NCBI GenBank assembly: GCA_023266435.1
Contig: JAHFQF010000016.1
Coordinates: 1-19,717 of the forward strand
Direction: 5' to 3'
DNA from: Legionellales bacterium
GTDB taxonomy: Bacteria > Pseudomonadota > Gammaproteobacteria > Berkiellales > Berkiellaceae
DNA length: 19,717 bases
Shown one piece after another: positions 1 to 7,783 of this stretch. The translations under genes were made by a program, and so were the position numbers. Under the pieces are notes generated by a model. The model was not told the origin of the DNA. It did no database searches and saw nothing but the letters and a program-made list of their open reading frames with translations. Numbering within the stretch: position 1 is the stretch's first letter; each line of letters opens with the position of its first letter.

Positions 1-743
1 TGAGCTTTTGTCTCAGTTTTCTCTTAGGGCCACTCATTGATGCGCATTGGGGCGTGCAAGGTATTTTTGCAGTGACTGCATTAGGCACATTGGCTGCTTT
101 AGGCATTGTTTATCGCATTGTGCCGAAACAGCCGGTAAAGCAAAAACTCATCCAATCTACGCAGATCAAACAACTACTCTGGCATCCGCAATTATGGCGT
201 TTGAATATTGGGATTTTATGCTTGCATGCGGTGTTCACCATGAGTTTTCAAAGCATCCCATTGCAAATAGAGCACTACACCCAGTTGAGTGAAGCGGCAG
301 TTTGGCAATTTTATTTGCCTGTATTCATTGTCGCCTTGGTGGCGATGGGGCCATTTATGCGTTTTGCACATCGAGATCAAACCATGATCAAAGTGTTTTT
401 TATAGCCTTGGCTGGATTGATGGTGGCGTTAATTTGGATGAATTGGGTGACCTCTTTAAGTCAGTTTTATGTGATCATGGCTTTATTTTTTACGACCTTT
501 AATATCCTGGAGTCTGTTTTACCTGCTTGGACCTCTCGCATTGCACCCGGTTCACAGAAAGGGACAGCCATGGGGCTGTTTTCTACCGCCCAGTTTGTAG
601 GTATTGGGCTGGGGGGGCTGCTGGGTGGATTATTGTATTCGCCCGGCAAACCAGAGGGCCTCTTCGGGGGTTGCGTGCTATTGATGGGGCTTTGGTTTAT
701 CATAGCGGCTACAGGTCGTATGCAATTTAAAACTGTTAGTTAG
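1..743 (+). CDS. MFS transporter, YajR-like (3' part, 5' end outside window)
   Basis: This is the C-terminal two thirds of a major facilitator superfamily membrane transporter. The reading frame is open from base 3 with no stop, so the gene starts upstream of the window; the GTG at 54 is internal. The first visible residues include the LLGPLIDAHWGVQGIF stretch, typical of the end of the N-terminal six-helix half of YajR-like carriers. A basic inter-domain loop follows (VKQK), then about six hydrophobic segments. The conserved FNILESVLPAW and KGTAMGLFSTAQF motifs in the second half also match this subfamily. The protein ends shortly after the last helix, so it lacks the extra C-terminal YAM domain of E. 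coli YajR. The substrate cannot be told from sequence. Its stop codon overlaps the ssb ribosome binding site, suggesting co-transcription with ssb. The MFS-ssb neighbourhood also occurs in Legionella-like genomes (from memory). Confidence 0.85.
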   Translation, partial: SFCLSFLLGPLIDAHWGVQGIFAVTALGTLAALGIVYRIVPKQPVKQKLIQSTQIKQLLWHPQLWRLNIGILCLHAVFTMSFQSIPLQIEHYTQLSEAAVWQFYLPVFIVALVAMGPFMRFAHRDQTMIKVFFIALAGLMVALIWMNWVTSLSQFYVIMALFFTTFNILESVLPAWTSRIAPGSQKGTAMGLFSTAQFVGIGLGGLLGGLLYSPGKPEGLFGGCVLLMGLWFIIAATGRMQFKTVS

Positions 744-755
744 GAGATAAAATAC

Positions 756-1229
756 ATGGCAAGGGGTGTAAACAAAGTCATTTTGGTAGGAAATTTGGGT
801 GCGGATCCGGAAGTGCGTTATTTGCCAAGTGGTGGCGCAGTGACCAACATCACAGTAGCAACCAGTGAAAGTTGGAAAGATAAGCAGTCTGGTCAAACTC
901 AAGAAAGAACAGAATGGCACCGAGTCGTGCTTTTTAATCGCCTAGCCGAGATCGCAGGGGAGTATCTGCGTAAAGGTGCTAAAGTCTATATCGAAGGCAG
1001 CCTACGCACACGCAAATGGCAAGATAAAAATGGCCAAGACAAATACACCACAGAAATCGTTGGTAGCGAAATGCAAATGCTAGACAGCAAAGGCGGTAGC
1101 GCGATGGGACAAGCTGCTCATGCAGAATCCAGTGGTTATGCAAGCAGCCAACCAACCAGTCAGCCAGAAGCTTCTTATACAGCCAATGACGTTATGCATG
1201 AACCATTTGATGATGAGATTCCTTTTTAA
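756..1229 (+). CDS. ssb: Single-stranded DNA-binding protein SSB
   Basis: SSB coats single-stranded DNA during replication, recombination and repair and recruits partner enzymes. The protein is 157 aa, close to the usual proteobacterial length of about 150-180. Residues 1-110 are the OB-fold with family signatures: RGVNKVILVGNLGADPEVRY, TEWHRVVLFNRLAEIAGEYL and YIEGSLRTRKWQDKNGQDKY. A low-complexity Ser/Gln/Ala-rich linker follows. The last residues are DDEIPF, the acidic tip with terminal Pro-Phe that docks SSB-interacting proteins. The ATG at 756 is preceded by AGGAGA at 742-747, which overlaps the MFS stop codon, so the two genes are probably one transcript. No LexA-type box was seen upstream, although any promoter would lie inside the transporter gene. 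Confidence 0.97.
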   Translation: MARGVNKVILVGNLGADPEVRYLPSGGAVTNITVATSESWKDKQSGQTQERTEWHRVVLFNRLAEIAGEYLRKGAKVYIEGSLRTRKWQDKNGQDKYTTEIVGSEMQMLDSKGGSAMGQAAHAESSGYASSQPTSQPEASYTANDVMHEPFDDEIPF

Positions 1230-1249
1230 CGGATACCATAGAGGTATAC

Positions 1250-1999
1250 ATGGAGAGGGAAAACATAAAGGGAAGTGCTGCGTTTAGTGGGGAGTTTCGG
1301 CTAAACGCACAGGCCTCAATACAAATATACGCTGTTGGCAATGAGCGTTTGCCACTCGTCGTGATTGACGATTTTCTGGAAAATCCGACAGATCTAGTAG
1401 GCGTGGCATTAAACAGCCATTTCCAGCCTGTAACAGCAAATCTTTATCCAGGCATTCGTGCGCCAGTACCTACTGCTTATCTGCATCTAGTCTTTGATTA
1501 TCTTTCAAAGCTGACAGTCTTTAATTTAACCAATTTGAAAATAGCACCCCATAGTTGCGGTGATTATTCGCTCGTTACTGTACAACCTGACCAATTGAAG
1601 ATGATGCAATGTTTACCTCATGCCGATTCTAAAAATCCTCAGCAACTTGCTACGGTACATTATCTTTGTGCGCCAGAATTGGGAGGGACAGCCTTTTATC
1701 GTCATCGTAGTACAGGTTTTGAAAGTATGGATGGTGATCGCTTAGAGCTTTATGAATCCACGCTGAAAACAGAATTAAAAACAGCGGGTCGTTTGGAGCG
1801 CAATTATATTTTGGGTAGTAATGAGTTTTTTGAAGAAATAGCGGTAGTGGGTGCTGCGTTTAATCGATTGATAATCTATCGCAGCGCAATGTTGCATTCA
1901 GGTGCCATACCGCGCAATTTTAATTTTTCTGCAGATCCTCGTATTGGGCGTCTGACAGCCAATGTATTTGTTCAATTCCGACGACAATCATCACTTTAA
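1250..1999 (+). CDS. DUF6445-type protein, probable 2OG-Fe(II) dioxygenase-like fold
   Basis: This 249-aa cytosolic protein resembles the DUF6445 family, recalled from its motif pattern and not checked by search. Visible motifs in order are: LYPGIRAP (65-72), LPHADS (122-127), a GGTAFYRHRSTGFE block (145-158), NRLIIYRSAMLHSG (205-218) and DPRIGRLTANVF (229-240). H124-x-D126 with H216 fits the metal-binding HxD...H triad of 2-oxoglutarate/Fe(II) oxygenases, and R228 or R234 would be candidates for holding the 2-oxoglutarate carboxylate. The actual substrate, or whether it is an enzyme at all, is unknown. The ATG at 1250 has GAGG at 1241-1244 and lies 20 bases after ssb, so it may be read from the same transcript. 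No signal peptide or membrane segment is visible. Family assignment is moderately sure; catalytic activity is inference. Confidence 0.7.
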   Translation: MERENIKGSAAFSGEFRLNAQASIQIYAVGNERLPLVVIDDFLENPTDLVGVALNSHFQPVTANLYPGIRAPVPTAYLHLVFDYLSKLTVFNLTNLKIAPHSCGDYSLVTVQPDQLKMMQCLPHADSKNPQQLATVHYLCAPELGGTAFYRHRSTGFESMDGDRLELYESTLKTELKTAGRLERNYILGSNEFFEEIAVVGAAFNRLIIYRSAMLHSGAIPRNFNFSADPRIGRLTANVFVQFRRQSSL

Positions 2000-2087
2000 A
2001 CAGAGGTAGCCAATGGTTGGTTGGACGGCGGGAACCTGTGAAGCAAGGATTGAGGTGCACTACCTCATTATCACCATCTTGGAGTTG

Positions 2088-2248
2088 ATACCCGAGATAC
2101 TTCGAAATGCATGGATTATGGCACAGCGAGTTTAGTCAGAGGTAGTCTTCTGAGTGGAGAAATAGTCAACACGATTGCGAGGCGAAGAAGGCTTCAGTTG
2201 GGTAAACTCGGGTAGCTAGAAACATGCATTTTGAAGTATCTCGGGTAT
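2088..2248. repeat. Nested inverted-repeat element, MITE-like, 161 bp
   Basis: The left arm at 2088-2113 (starting ATACCCGAGATACTTC) and the right arm at 2223-2248 (ending GAAGTATCTCGGGTAT) are reverse complements over 26 bp with one mismatch. Inside, CGAGTTTA (2127-2134) pairs with TAAACTCG (2203-2210), giving a second nested stem. A short TCTTC/GAAGA pair sits further in. Each arm begins with a TA dinucleotide next to CCCGAG, which would suit a TA target as used by IS630/mariner-type elements, but that is inference. No open reading frame of note lies within it. It fills most of the 330-bp gap between the DUF6445 gene and aroC; the rest (2000-2087) shows only a small TGAGGT/ACCTCA dyad at 2051-2067. 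Confidence 0.7.
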
Positions 2249-2263
2249 ATAGATAATTTTAGA

Positions 2264-2291
2264 TTGAAATATCATTAAAAATCATTAAGAT
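2264..2291 (+). promoter_or_regulatory. Candidate sigma70 promoter for aroC-aroB
   Basis: TTGAAA at 2264-2269 (4 of 6 to the -35 consensus) is followed after 16 bases by TAAGAT at 2286-2291 (4 of 6 to the -10). It lies in AT-rich sequence 39 bases before the aroC start and just downstream of the inverted-repeat element. It is a weak pattern match only. Confidence 0.3.
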
Positions 2292-2329
2292 GACTATATA
2301 GTTTAACTTTTTAACAAGAAGTACTTGGT

Positions 2330-3412
2330 ATGCCCAGTAACGCATTCGGCCGTTTTTTCCGAATAACTACCTTTGGAGAGTCTCATGGTGCCGGTATAGG
2401 CGTCGTGGTAGACGGGTGTCCTGCCGGTGTTCCGGTGGATATTGCGCGTATCAATCAAGAATTGGCCATCCGTGCACCCGGCAAAACGGCTTTTACTTCA
2501 CCCCGGAAAGAAGCGGACACTGTTGAAATCTTATCGGGAGTTTATCAAGATCAAACAACAGGTGCTCCCGTGTGTTTATGGATTCAAAATCAAGACGCAC
2601 AATCCAACCAATATGAATCTACCAAACACTTAATGCGGCCTGGGCATGCCAATTACACTTATTTGCAGAAGTATGGTGTGTTTGATTATCGGGGGGGCGG
2701 GCGTGCGTCAGCACGAGAAACCGCAGCACGAGTCGCAGCTGCGAGTCTAGCCATGCCACTCTTAGAAGCCAAAGGCATCTCAGTCACTGCCTATTTGCAA
2801 CAAGTGGGCAGCTTCGGTTGTGAGTATCCCCTGACTGAGCTGACTTGGCAATCCATCACCGCGGATCCGATTTTTTGTCCCAATCCAACACGGTCATTAG
2901 AAATACAGCAGTTTTTAACTGCCCATAAAGCGCAAGGTGATTCGGTGGGTGGGGTCGTGGCATTTGTTGCGCAAGGTCTGCCGGCAGGGTTGGGTGATCC
3001 CATGTATGCCAAAGTGACGAGCTGTTTGGCACAAGCCATGATGAGTATTCCTGCTACTAAAGGGTTTGAAGTGGGTGAGGGATTTACTGCTGCTACTTTG
3101 TTTGGCTCTACACACAATGATGCTTTTCAACCCGGAGAGCAGGCATTACAAACTAATCATTCTGGTGGAATTTTAGCTGGAATTACTACAGGCATGCCAC
3201 TGTATGGGCGGGTTGCTTTTAAACCTACTGCCAGTATTAAAAAGCCCCAGGAAACGATCGATACAGCAGGTAACGCTGCGGTGTTGCAATTACCCTCAAC
3301 TGCTAGACACGATCCCTGTGTGGCGATTCGAGGTGTTGCGGTAGTACGTGCCATGTTAGTGCTGACTTTGGTAGATTTATTATTAGCCGATCGTTTAAGC
3401 CTGTGTGACTAA
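2330..3412 (+). CDS. aroC: Chorismate synthase
   Basis: AroC converts 5-enolpyruvylshikimate-3-phosphate to chorismate, the last shikimate step, using reduced FMN. The protein is 360 aa, normal for the family. Signatures seen are TTFGESHG (13-20, with catalytic-type His19), MRPGHANYTY (102-111, His106), DYRGGGRASARETAARVAA (119-137), SIPATKGFEVGEGF (239-252) and ARHDPCVAIRGVAVVRAM (325-342). The segment RAPGKTAFTSPRKEADTVEILSG near residues 48-70 differs from the RRRPGTSRYTTQRREPD form usual in gammaproteobacteria and recalls chlamydial AroC; this comparison is from memory. The ATG at 2330 has only a weak AAGAAG (2315-2320) ribosome site. aroB begins three bases after the stop, so the pair is surely one operon. 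Confidence 0.96.
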   Translation: MPSNAFGRFFRITTFGESHGAGIGVVVDGCPAGVPVDIARINQELAIRAPGKTAFTSPRKEADTVEILSGVYQDQTTGAPVCLWIQNQDAQSNQYESTKHLMRPGHANYTYLQKYGVFDYRGGGRASARETAARVAAASLAMPLLEAKGISVTAYLQQVGSFGCEYPLTELTWQSITADPIFCPNPTRSLEIQQFLTAHKAQGDSVGGVVAFVAQGLPAGLGDPMYAKVTSCLAQAMMSIPATKGFEVGEGFTAATLFGSTHNDAFQPGEQALQTNHSGGILAGITTGMPLYGRVAFKPTASIKKPQETIDTAGNAAVLQLPSTARHDPCVAIRGVAVVRAMLVLTLVDLLLADRLSLCD

Positions 3413-3415
3413 AAT

Positions 3416-4504
3416 ATGCATATTATCCCTGTAAAGACAAACCCACCTTATGAGATTTATTTGGCTTCTACACTCTCACCAGATACCTTTATGCAGTCTG
3501 TGGATCAAAAAATCCGTTGTATCGTGATCATTACCGATGACACAGTGGGTGCGCTATATGGGCAACAGTTTATGGACGCTTGCAGCAAAAAATATGCATG
3601 CCATATATTGACCGTGCCTATTGGGGAATTTACTAAAACGCGTGAAACCAAAGCCTTACTTGAAGATCAGATGAGTGCATTAGGGTGTCAACGAGATACA
3701 TTGATCATCGCCTTAGGGGGTGGTGTAGTTTGTGATTTAGCAGGATTTGTGGCGGCTACTTATCATAGAGGTATACCGTGTTGTTATTGGCCCACGACTT
3801 TGTTAGCCATTGTGGATGCTGCCGTCGGGGGCAAGACAGCAGTCAATACGCCTTATGGGAAAAATTTGATTGGCACTTTTACGCAACCACAGTCTGTCAT
3901 GATTTCTTTAGAGTTCTTAAAGACATTGCCTACGGCGGAATGGCAAGCAGGCATCGCTGAGATGATAAAACATGCTTTGTTACAAGGTTCTGAAGCACTA
4001 GAAGACTTTCGTCAGCATGCCGTCAGGATACAAGCGCAAGCAGCAGATACCTGTATCAAATTAATCGCAGATAATATCCGATACAAAGCCAAAGTGATTA
4101 GTGTCGATCCTTTTGATCAAACTACCCGTGCCAGTTTAAACTTAGGACATACCTTCGCACATATGTTAGAAGCGGCAAATCACTATCAAATCACACATGG
4201 CAAAGCGGTATTATGGGGGCTATATTGGGAGGCTTGTTTAGGGGTATGGTTAGGTGTAACACAGGCACAGTTACCCTCACAGATTCAGGCGCTGTATCAA
4301 TTGAGTGGTGTCACGCTTCCACAGGTGAATTGGGAACCAGAAAAATGGATGCATTTTTTGCAGCAAGATAAGAAAAATCAAGGTGGGAGTGATGAAGTGA
4401 CTTTTACGTTACTCGCACAACCTGGACAGTTTGCGAGTGGACAGCAGATCATCACAAAAGTATCCCGTGTATTACTGCAGCGCTTTTTTGAAACAGCTGC
4501 TTAG
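3416..4504 (+). CDS. aroB: 3-dehydroquinate synthase
   Basis: AroB cyclises DAHP to 3-dehydroquinate, the second shikimate step, using NAD and a divalent metal. The 362-aa length is standard. Visible motifs: GGGVVCDLAGF (101-111, nucleotide binding), PTTLLAIVDAAVGGKTAVN (126-144), KNLIGTFTQP (149-158), GIAEMIKHA (179-187), LNLGHTFAHMLE (241-252) and HGKAV (261-265). The predicted zinc ligands Glu182, His245 and His261 are all present, as is the DKKN motif near residue 325. There is no recognisable Shine-Dalgarno before the ATG, and the aroC stop is three bases upstream, so translation is probably coupled to aroC. In most gammaproteobacteria aroB follows aroK; no aroK is present here. Confidence 0.96.
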   Translation: MHIIPVKTNPPYEIYLASTLSPDTFMQSVDQKIRCIVIITDDTVGALYGQQFMDACSKKYACHILTVPIGEFTKTRETKALLEDQMSALGCQRDTLIIALGGGVVCDLAGFVAATYHRGIPCCYWPTTLLAIVDAAVGGKTAVNTPYGKNLIGTFTQPQSVMISLEFLKTLPTAEWQAGIAEMIKHALLQGSEALEDFRQHAVRIQAQAADTCIKLIADNIRYKAKVISVDPFDQTTRASLNLGHTFAHMLEAANHYQITHGKAVLWGLYWEACLGVWLGVTQAQLPSQIQALYQLSGVTLPQVNWEPEKWMHFLQQDKKNQGGSDEVTFTLLAQPGQFASGQQIITKVSRVLLQRFFETAA

Positions 4505-4529
4505 TGTAAGTAACTGTTCAAAGTGTAGA

Positions 4530-4557
4530 GGCGCCTTTTGGGGCGCCGGGTATTTTT
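4530..4557 (+). terminator. Hairpin terminator after aroB
   Basis: GGCGCC (4530-4535) and GGCGCC (4542-4547) form a 6-bp GC stem with a TTTTGG loop, followed by GGGTATTTTT (4548-4557). It lies 25 bases after aroB, and its T-run reaches the stop codon of the convergent decarboxylase gene. It is a reasonable intrinsic terminator for the + strand. On the - strand the hairpin is not followed by a T-run. Confidence 0.6.
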
Positions 4558-6802
4558 AGGTCACACAGTCGACGTAGTATTTTTTAACGCCATTTTTTAG
4601 TTCTACGACTAGACCATGAATATCAGTTTCAAAGCCAGGAAACTTCTGATTAAAGTTTTCGGCAAACTTTAAATAATTCACGATCATACTGTTGAAACGC
4701 TCGCCTGGCACCAAGAGCGGAATTCCCGGTGGGTAGGGCGTCAACAGCACAGCTGTGACTTGGCCTTCCAGCTCGCTGATTGGAACTCGTTTAATTTCTT
4801 CTCTTGCCATTTTTGCGAAGGCATCCGAGGGTTTCATCGCGGGCTGCATATCAGACAAATACATCTCGGTGGTCATACGAGCCACGTTATCTGCTTTGTA
4901 GGTATCGTGGATCTCTTGGCACAGGGTCTTCAGGCCTACGCGTTCGTATTGAGGATTAGCATGGATGAATTTGGGTAGCACCTTCCACAAGGGTTGGTTT
5001 TTGTCATAGTCATCTTTGAATTGCTGCAGCGATGCCACCAGAGTATTCCACCTGCCCTTAGTAATACCAATTGTAAACATGATAAAGAATGAATAAAGGC
5101 CGCACTTCTCAACAATCACACCGTGCTCGGCCAAATACTTGGTCACCATACTGGCAGGAATGCCTTGATCAGCGAAATCGCCATTCACAGCGAGTCCTGG
5201 TGTTATGATTGTGGCTTTTATTGGATCCAAAATATTAAACCCTGGCTCCAGTTTTCCAAAACCATGCCAGTTGTCGTTATTTTTTAAAATCCAGTTTTCT
5301 CTGTCTCCGATGCCCTCTTCCGCAATATTGTCTGGACCCCAAACTTTGAACCACCAGTCAGAGCCCCATTCTTCGTCTACCTTTAGCATCGCTCTTCTGA
5401 AATCCATGGCCTCAGCGATGCTTTCCTCTACCAGTGCTGTTCCGCCAGGGGCTTCCATCATACTGGCTGCTACATCACAGGAGGCAATGATCGAGTACTG
5501 AGGGCTGGTTGAGGTATGCATCAGATAAGCTTCGTTAAAAATATGATGATTGAATTTTTTGTTTTCTGGTTCAGAAACCAGAATTTGCGAAGCTTGGCTG
5601 AGGCCAGCCAATATTTTATGTGTCGACTGGGTTGAGAAAATCATTGAATGTTTAGCTTTGGGGCGGTCTTTGCCAATCGCATGCATATCCTTATAAAAAT
5701 CATGAAAAGCCGCATGGGGAAGCCATGCTTCATCGAAGTGCAGTGTGTCAATTTTCCCATCAAGCATTTTTTTGATGGTTTCGACGTTGTAACAAATGCC
5801 ATCATAGGTGCTCTGAGTGAGCGTGAGAATCCGAGGTTTTCTCTTTTTATCTTTGATAAAGGGATGGGCGTTGATCTTTTTCTGAATACTCTCCATGGAA
5901 AACTCTTCTTTTGGAATGGGGCCAATGATCCCATAGTTATTTCGAGTGGGAGTTAGGAAGACAGGGATTGCCCCAGTCATCATAATGGCGTGCAAGTTTG
6001 ATTTGTGGCAGTTGCGATCTACAACCACGATATCGTCTGGTCCTACAGTTGAATGCCAAACGATTTTATTCGAAGTCGATGTCCCGTTGGTCACAAAAAA
6101 TAAATGATCTGCATTGAATATGCGAGCTGCATTTCTTTCTGATGCTTGCACTGGGCCAGTGTGATCCAGCAATTGACCCAACTCTTCCACAGCATTGCAC
6201 ACATCTGCCCGCAGCATATTTTCGCCAAAAAACTGATGGAACATTTGGCCCACCGGCGCTTTCAAAAAAGCGACTCCACCTGAATGCCCTGGGCAATGCC
6301 AAGAGTAAGAGCCGTTTTCAGCATAATTGAGAAGTGCGCGGAAAAAAGGAGGAGCGATTGATTCTAAATAAGACTTTGCTTCCCTTAAAATATGTCTTGC
6401 CACAAACTCAGGTGTGTCTTCATGCATGTGAATGAAGCCATGTAGCTCTTTTAGGATATCGTTAGGAATGTGTCGGGAAGTTCTCGTCTCTCCATAAAGA
6501 TAAATCGGGATGTCTGCGTTTTTAAAACGGATTTCCTGAATGAGAGCACGAATGCCTTTCAGGGCAGCATTGGTGTCCTCTAAACTGCCACTTCCAAACT
6601 CGTCATCATCTATAGAGAGAAGAAAGGCACAGGCGCGACTTTGTTGTTGAGCAAAACTAGTGAGATCTCTGTAGGAAGTAGCCCCCAGGACTTCAACGCC
6701 TTCGTTTTCAACTGCGCTTGCGAGCGCGCGAATGCCGATCCCACTGGAGTTTTCATTGCGAAAATCTTCGTCTATTATTATGACAGGAAACTTAAATTTC
6801 AT
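4556..6802 (-). CDS. PLP-dependent lysine/arginine/ornithine decarboxylase, LdcA-like
   Basis: This is a large fold-type I basic amino-acid decarboxylase that removes the carboxyl group of lysine, arginine or ornithine to give a polyamine-type amine. With the chosen start it is 748 aa, like Pseudomonas LdcA and E. coli AdiA. The N-terminal 130 residues form the flavodoxin-like wing domain. The PLP core shows SYSWHCPGHSGGVAF, TNGTSTSNKIVWHS, VDRNCHKSNLHAIMMTGA, FDEAW (356-360) and STHK with the Schiff-base Lys396. The C-terminal domain has LEGQVTAVLLTPYPPGIPLLVPGERF. Blocks such as LLDHTGPVQASE and DWWFKVWGP look closer to LdcA than to AdiA (from memory), so lysine is a guess. A GTG at 6808 would overlap the ribosome site GGAGG, so the ATG at 6802 is preferred. 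It could supply cadaverine, agmatine or putrescine, or give acid resistance. Confidence 0.93.
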   Translation of the reverse strand: MKFKFPVIIIDEDFRNENSSGIGIRALASAVENEGVEVLGATSYRDLTSFAQQQSRACAFLLSIDDDEFGSGSLEDTNAALKGIRALIQEIRFKNADIPIYLYGETRTSRHIPNDILKELHGFIHMHEDTPEFVARHILREAKSYLESIAPPFFRALLNYAENGSYSWHCPGHSGGVAFLKAPVGQMFHQFFGENMLRADVCNAVEELGQLLDHTGPVQASERNAARIFNADHLFFVTNGTSTSNKIVWHSTVGPDDIVVVDRNCHKSNLHAIMMTGAIPVFLTPTRNNYGIIGPIPKEEFSMESIQKKINAHPFIKDKKRKPRILTLTQSTYDGICYNVETIKKMLDGKIDTLHFDEAWLPHAAFHDFYKDMHAIGKDRPKAKHSMIFSTQSTHKILAGLSQASQILVSEPENKKFNHHIFNEAYLMHTSTSPQYSIIASCDVAASMMEAPGGTALVEESIAEAMDFRRAMLKVDEEWGSDWWFKVWGPDNIAEEGIGDRENWILKNNDNWHGFGKLEPGFNILDPIKATIITPGLAVNGDFADQGIPASMVTKYLAEHGVIVEKCGLYSFFIMFTIGITKGRWNTLVASLQQFKDDYDKNQPLWKVLPKFIHANPQYERVGLKTLCQEIHDTYKADNVARMTTEMYLSDMQPAMKPSDAFAKMAREEIKRVPISELEGQVTAVLLTPYPPGIPLLVPGERFNSMIVNYLKFAENFNQKFPGFETDIHGLVVELKNGVKKYYVDCVT

Positions 6803-6807
6803 GCCCA

Positions 6808-6812
6808 CCTCC
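6808..6812 (-). promoter_or_regulatory. Ribosome binding site deciding the decarboxylase start
   Basis: GGAGG on the - strand lies five bases before the ATG at 6802. The in-frame GTG two codons earlier overlaps this site and is therefore unlikely to be the start. Confidence 0.75.
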
Positions 6813-6886
6813 GACTAAATAATGATGGAAAAAATCTCTAATGGCTAATTTAAGTATTGGTAGCGAACCCTGGCTTTGGTGCTTAC

Positions 6887-7017
6887 AAAACTCCGAGCTC
6901 GGGTGTGGCGAAAAAAATATGATTGAATATACATAAATCATGCATAAAAATACACAATCAATTTCATGCTCCATAGACATCATCCCATCGAGTTTTACTC
7001 AAAAACTCCGAACTGGG
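6887..7017. repeat. Short direct repeat AAAACTCCGA..GGGT in the decarboxylase leader
   Basis: AAAACTCCGA occurs at 6887-6896 and again at 7002-7011, followed by GCTCGGGT and ACTGGGT respectively. A related inverted copy, ACCCAATTTCGGCTCGGAGT, lies at 7891-7910 on the other side of the acyltransferase gene. The stretch between the two direct copies is AT-rich with no gene; it also holds a small stem at 6990-7008 (GAGTTTT/AAAACTC). No clear promoter for the decarboxylase could be picked out. Confidence 0.35.
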
Positions 7018-7033
7018 TTGACTTGAATGCTGA

Positions 7034-7783
7034 CTAGTTTAAATAGCGATCTTGCCAATGTAGATAGAGGTTTTGCACATACTGGCAAAACGCGTCTTTG
7101 TCTTCAAATTGTTTGGGATCGATGGGATCGTAAATATAATAGTTTGTGCGCGGGTTACGGCTCAGTAAGATTTCTTTAATTTTGAGTAGCAGGTGCTGAT
7201 CACCCCATTCAAAATCTTCTTGCGCCTCATAATGGATAAACACAGGTACGATGGGTACACTGGATTGTAATGACACATCAAATGCCCCATATAGAAAAGG
7301 CAGATGAATTTTTCGGCCTTTGCAGCCACCCTCTGGAAAAAGGGCAACACTCATGCCTGCCTGTAAAGCTTCTAATAATTTCTGAACGGCTTGGCGCCTT
7401 GAATCTCGATCTTCTCTGTCAACAAAGAGTACACCCATTGCACGCGCCACGCGTCCTGCGATCCACCAATTACTGACTTCTTTTTTAGAAAGAAAGCGTG
7501 CTTTAGGGAAGAGGTAAGGCATACCAAAATCCTCAAAGCAAGAAGGGTGATTGGCAATGGCAATGAATTGTTTAGGCAGGCGCCCTTGGTATTTTTGATG
7601 GATAAACAATTGTTTTCTAAAGCCCCGCACCAGTGCCCCACACCAGCCGCGGAACAAAATTGGAAAAAACCATTGTCTGATCGTGTATGGCAACCAGCTG
7701 GCTAAGTACACCAATAGGGATAAGAGGATTAAATCAATCCAAATACAAAGAAGTTTTATGGCTGAAAAGAGATAATAGAACAT
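7034..7783 (-). CDS. PlsC-type lysophospholipid acyltransferase family protein
   Basis: This 249-aa protein belongs to the LPLAT/PlsC acyltransferase family, which transfers acyl chains to lysophospholipids or related acceptors at the inner membrane. An N-terminal hydrophobic segment (about residues 5-32) would anchor it. Motif I is NHPSCFED (78-85), motif II GVLFVDRED (117-125), motif III LFPEGG (148-153) and motif IV VPIVPV (176-181). Motif I reads H-x4-E followed by D, rather than the H-x4-D usual in PlsC; H-x4-E is known in LpxL-type acyltransferases. The precise acceptor is unknown, and lysophosphatidate is only one option. It is upstream of the decarboxylase on the same strand with a 231-base gap, so co-transcription is uncertain. 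The ATG at 7783 has only a weak upstream GAGA. Confidence 0.85.
   Translation of the reverse strand: MFYYLFSAIKLLCIWIDLILLSLLVYLASWLPYTIRQWFFPILFRGWCGALVRGFRKQLFIHQKYQGRLPKQFIAIANHPSCFEDFGMPYLFPKARFLSKKEVSNWWIAGRVARAMGVLFVDREDRDSRRQAVQKLLEALQAGMSVALFPEGGCKGRKIHLPFLYGAFDVSLQSSVPIVPVFIHYEAQEDFEWGDQHLLLKIKEILLSRNPRTNYYIYDPIDPKQFEDKDAFCQYVQNLYLHWQDRYLN

Noticed and set aside
678..920. 80-codon - strand frame across the transporter-ssb junction
   Set aside because: It is antisense to two confident genes and has no recognisable protein features.
2000..2329. Possible tRNA or small RNA gene in the spacer before aroC
   Set aside because: No cloverleaf or T-loop consensus was seen; the structure is explained by the inverted-repeat element.
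2791..3130. Two - strand frames inside aroC
   Set aside because: They are shadows of the conserved aroC coding sequence, with no motifs.
5648..5956. Open frame antisense to the decarboxylase
   Set aside because: It lies wholly inside the clear decarboxylase coding sequence; no family resemblance and no ribosome site.
6990..7008. GAGTTTT/AAAACTC stem-loop as terminator for the acyltransferase gene
   Set aside because: The stem is AT-rich and not followed by a T-run on the - strand.
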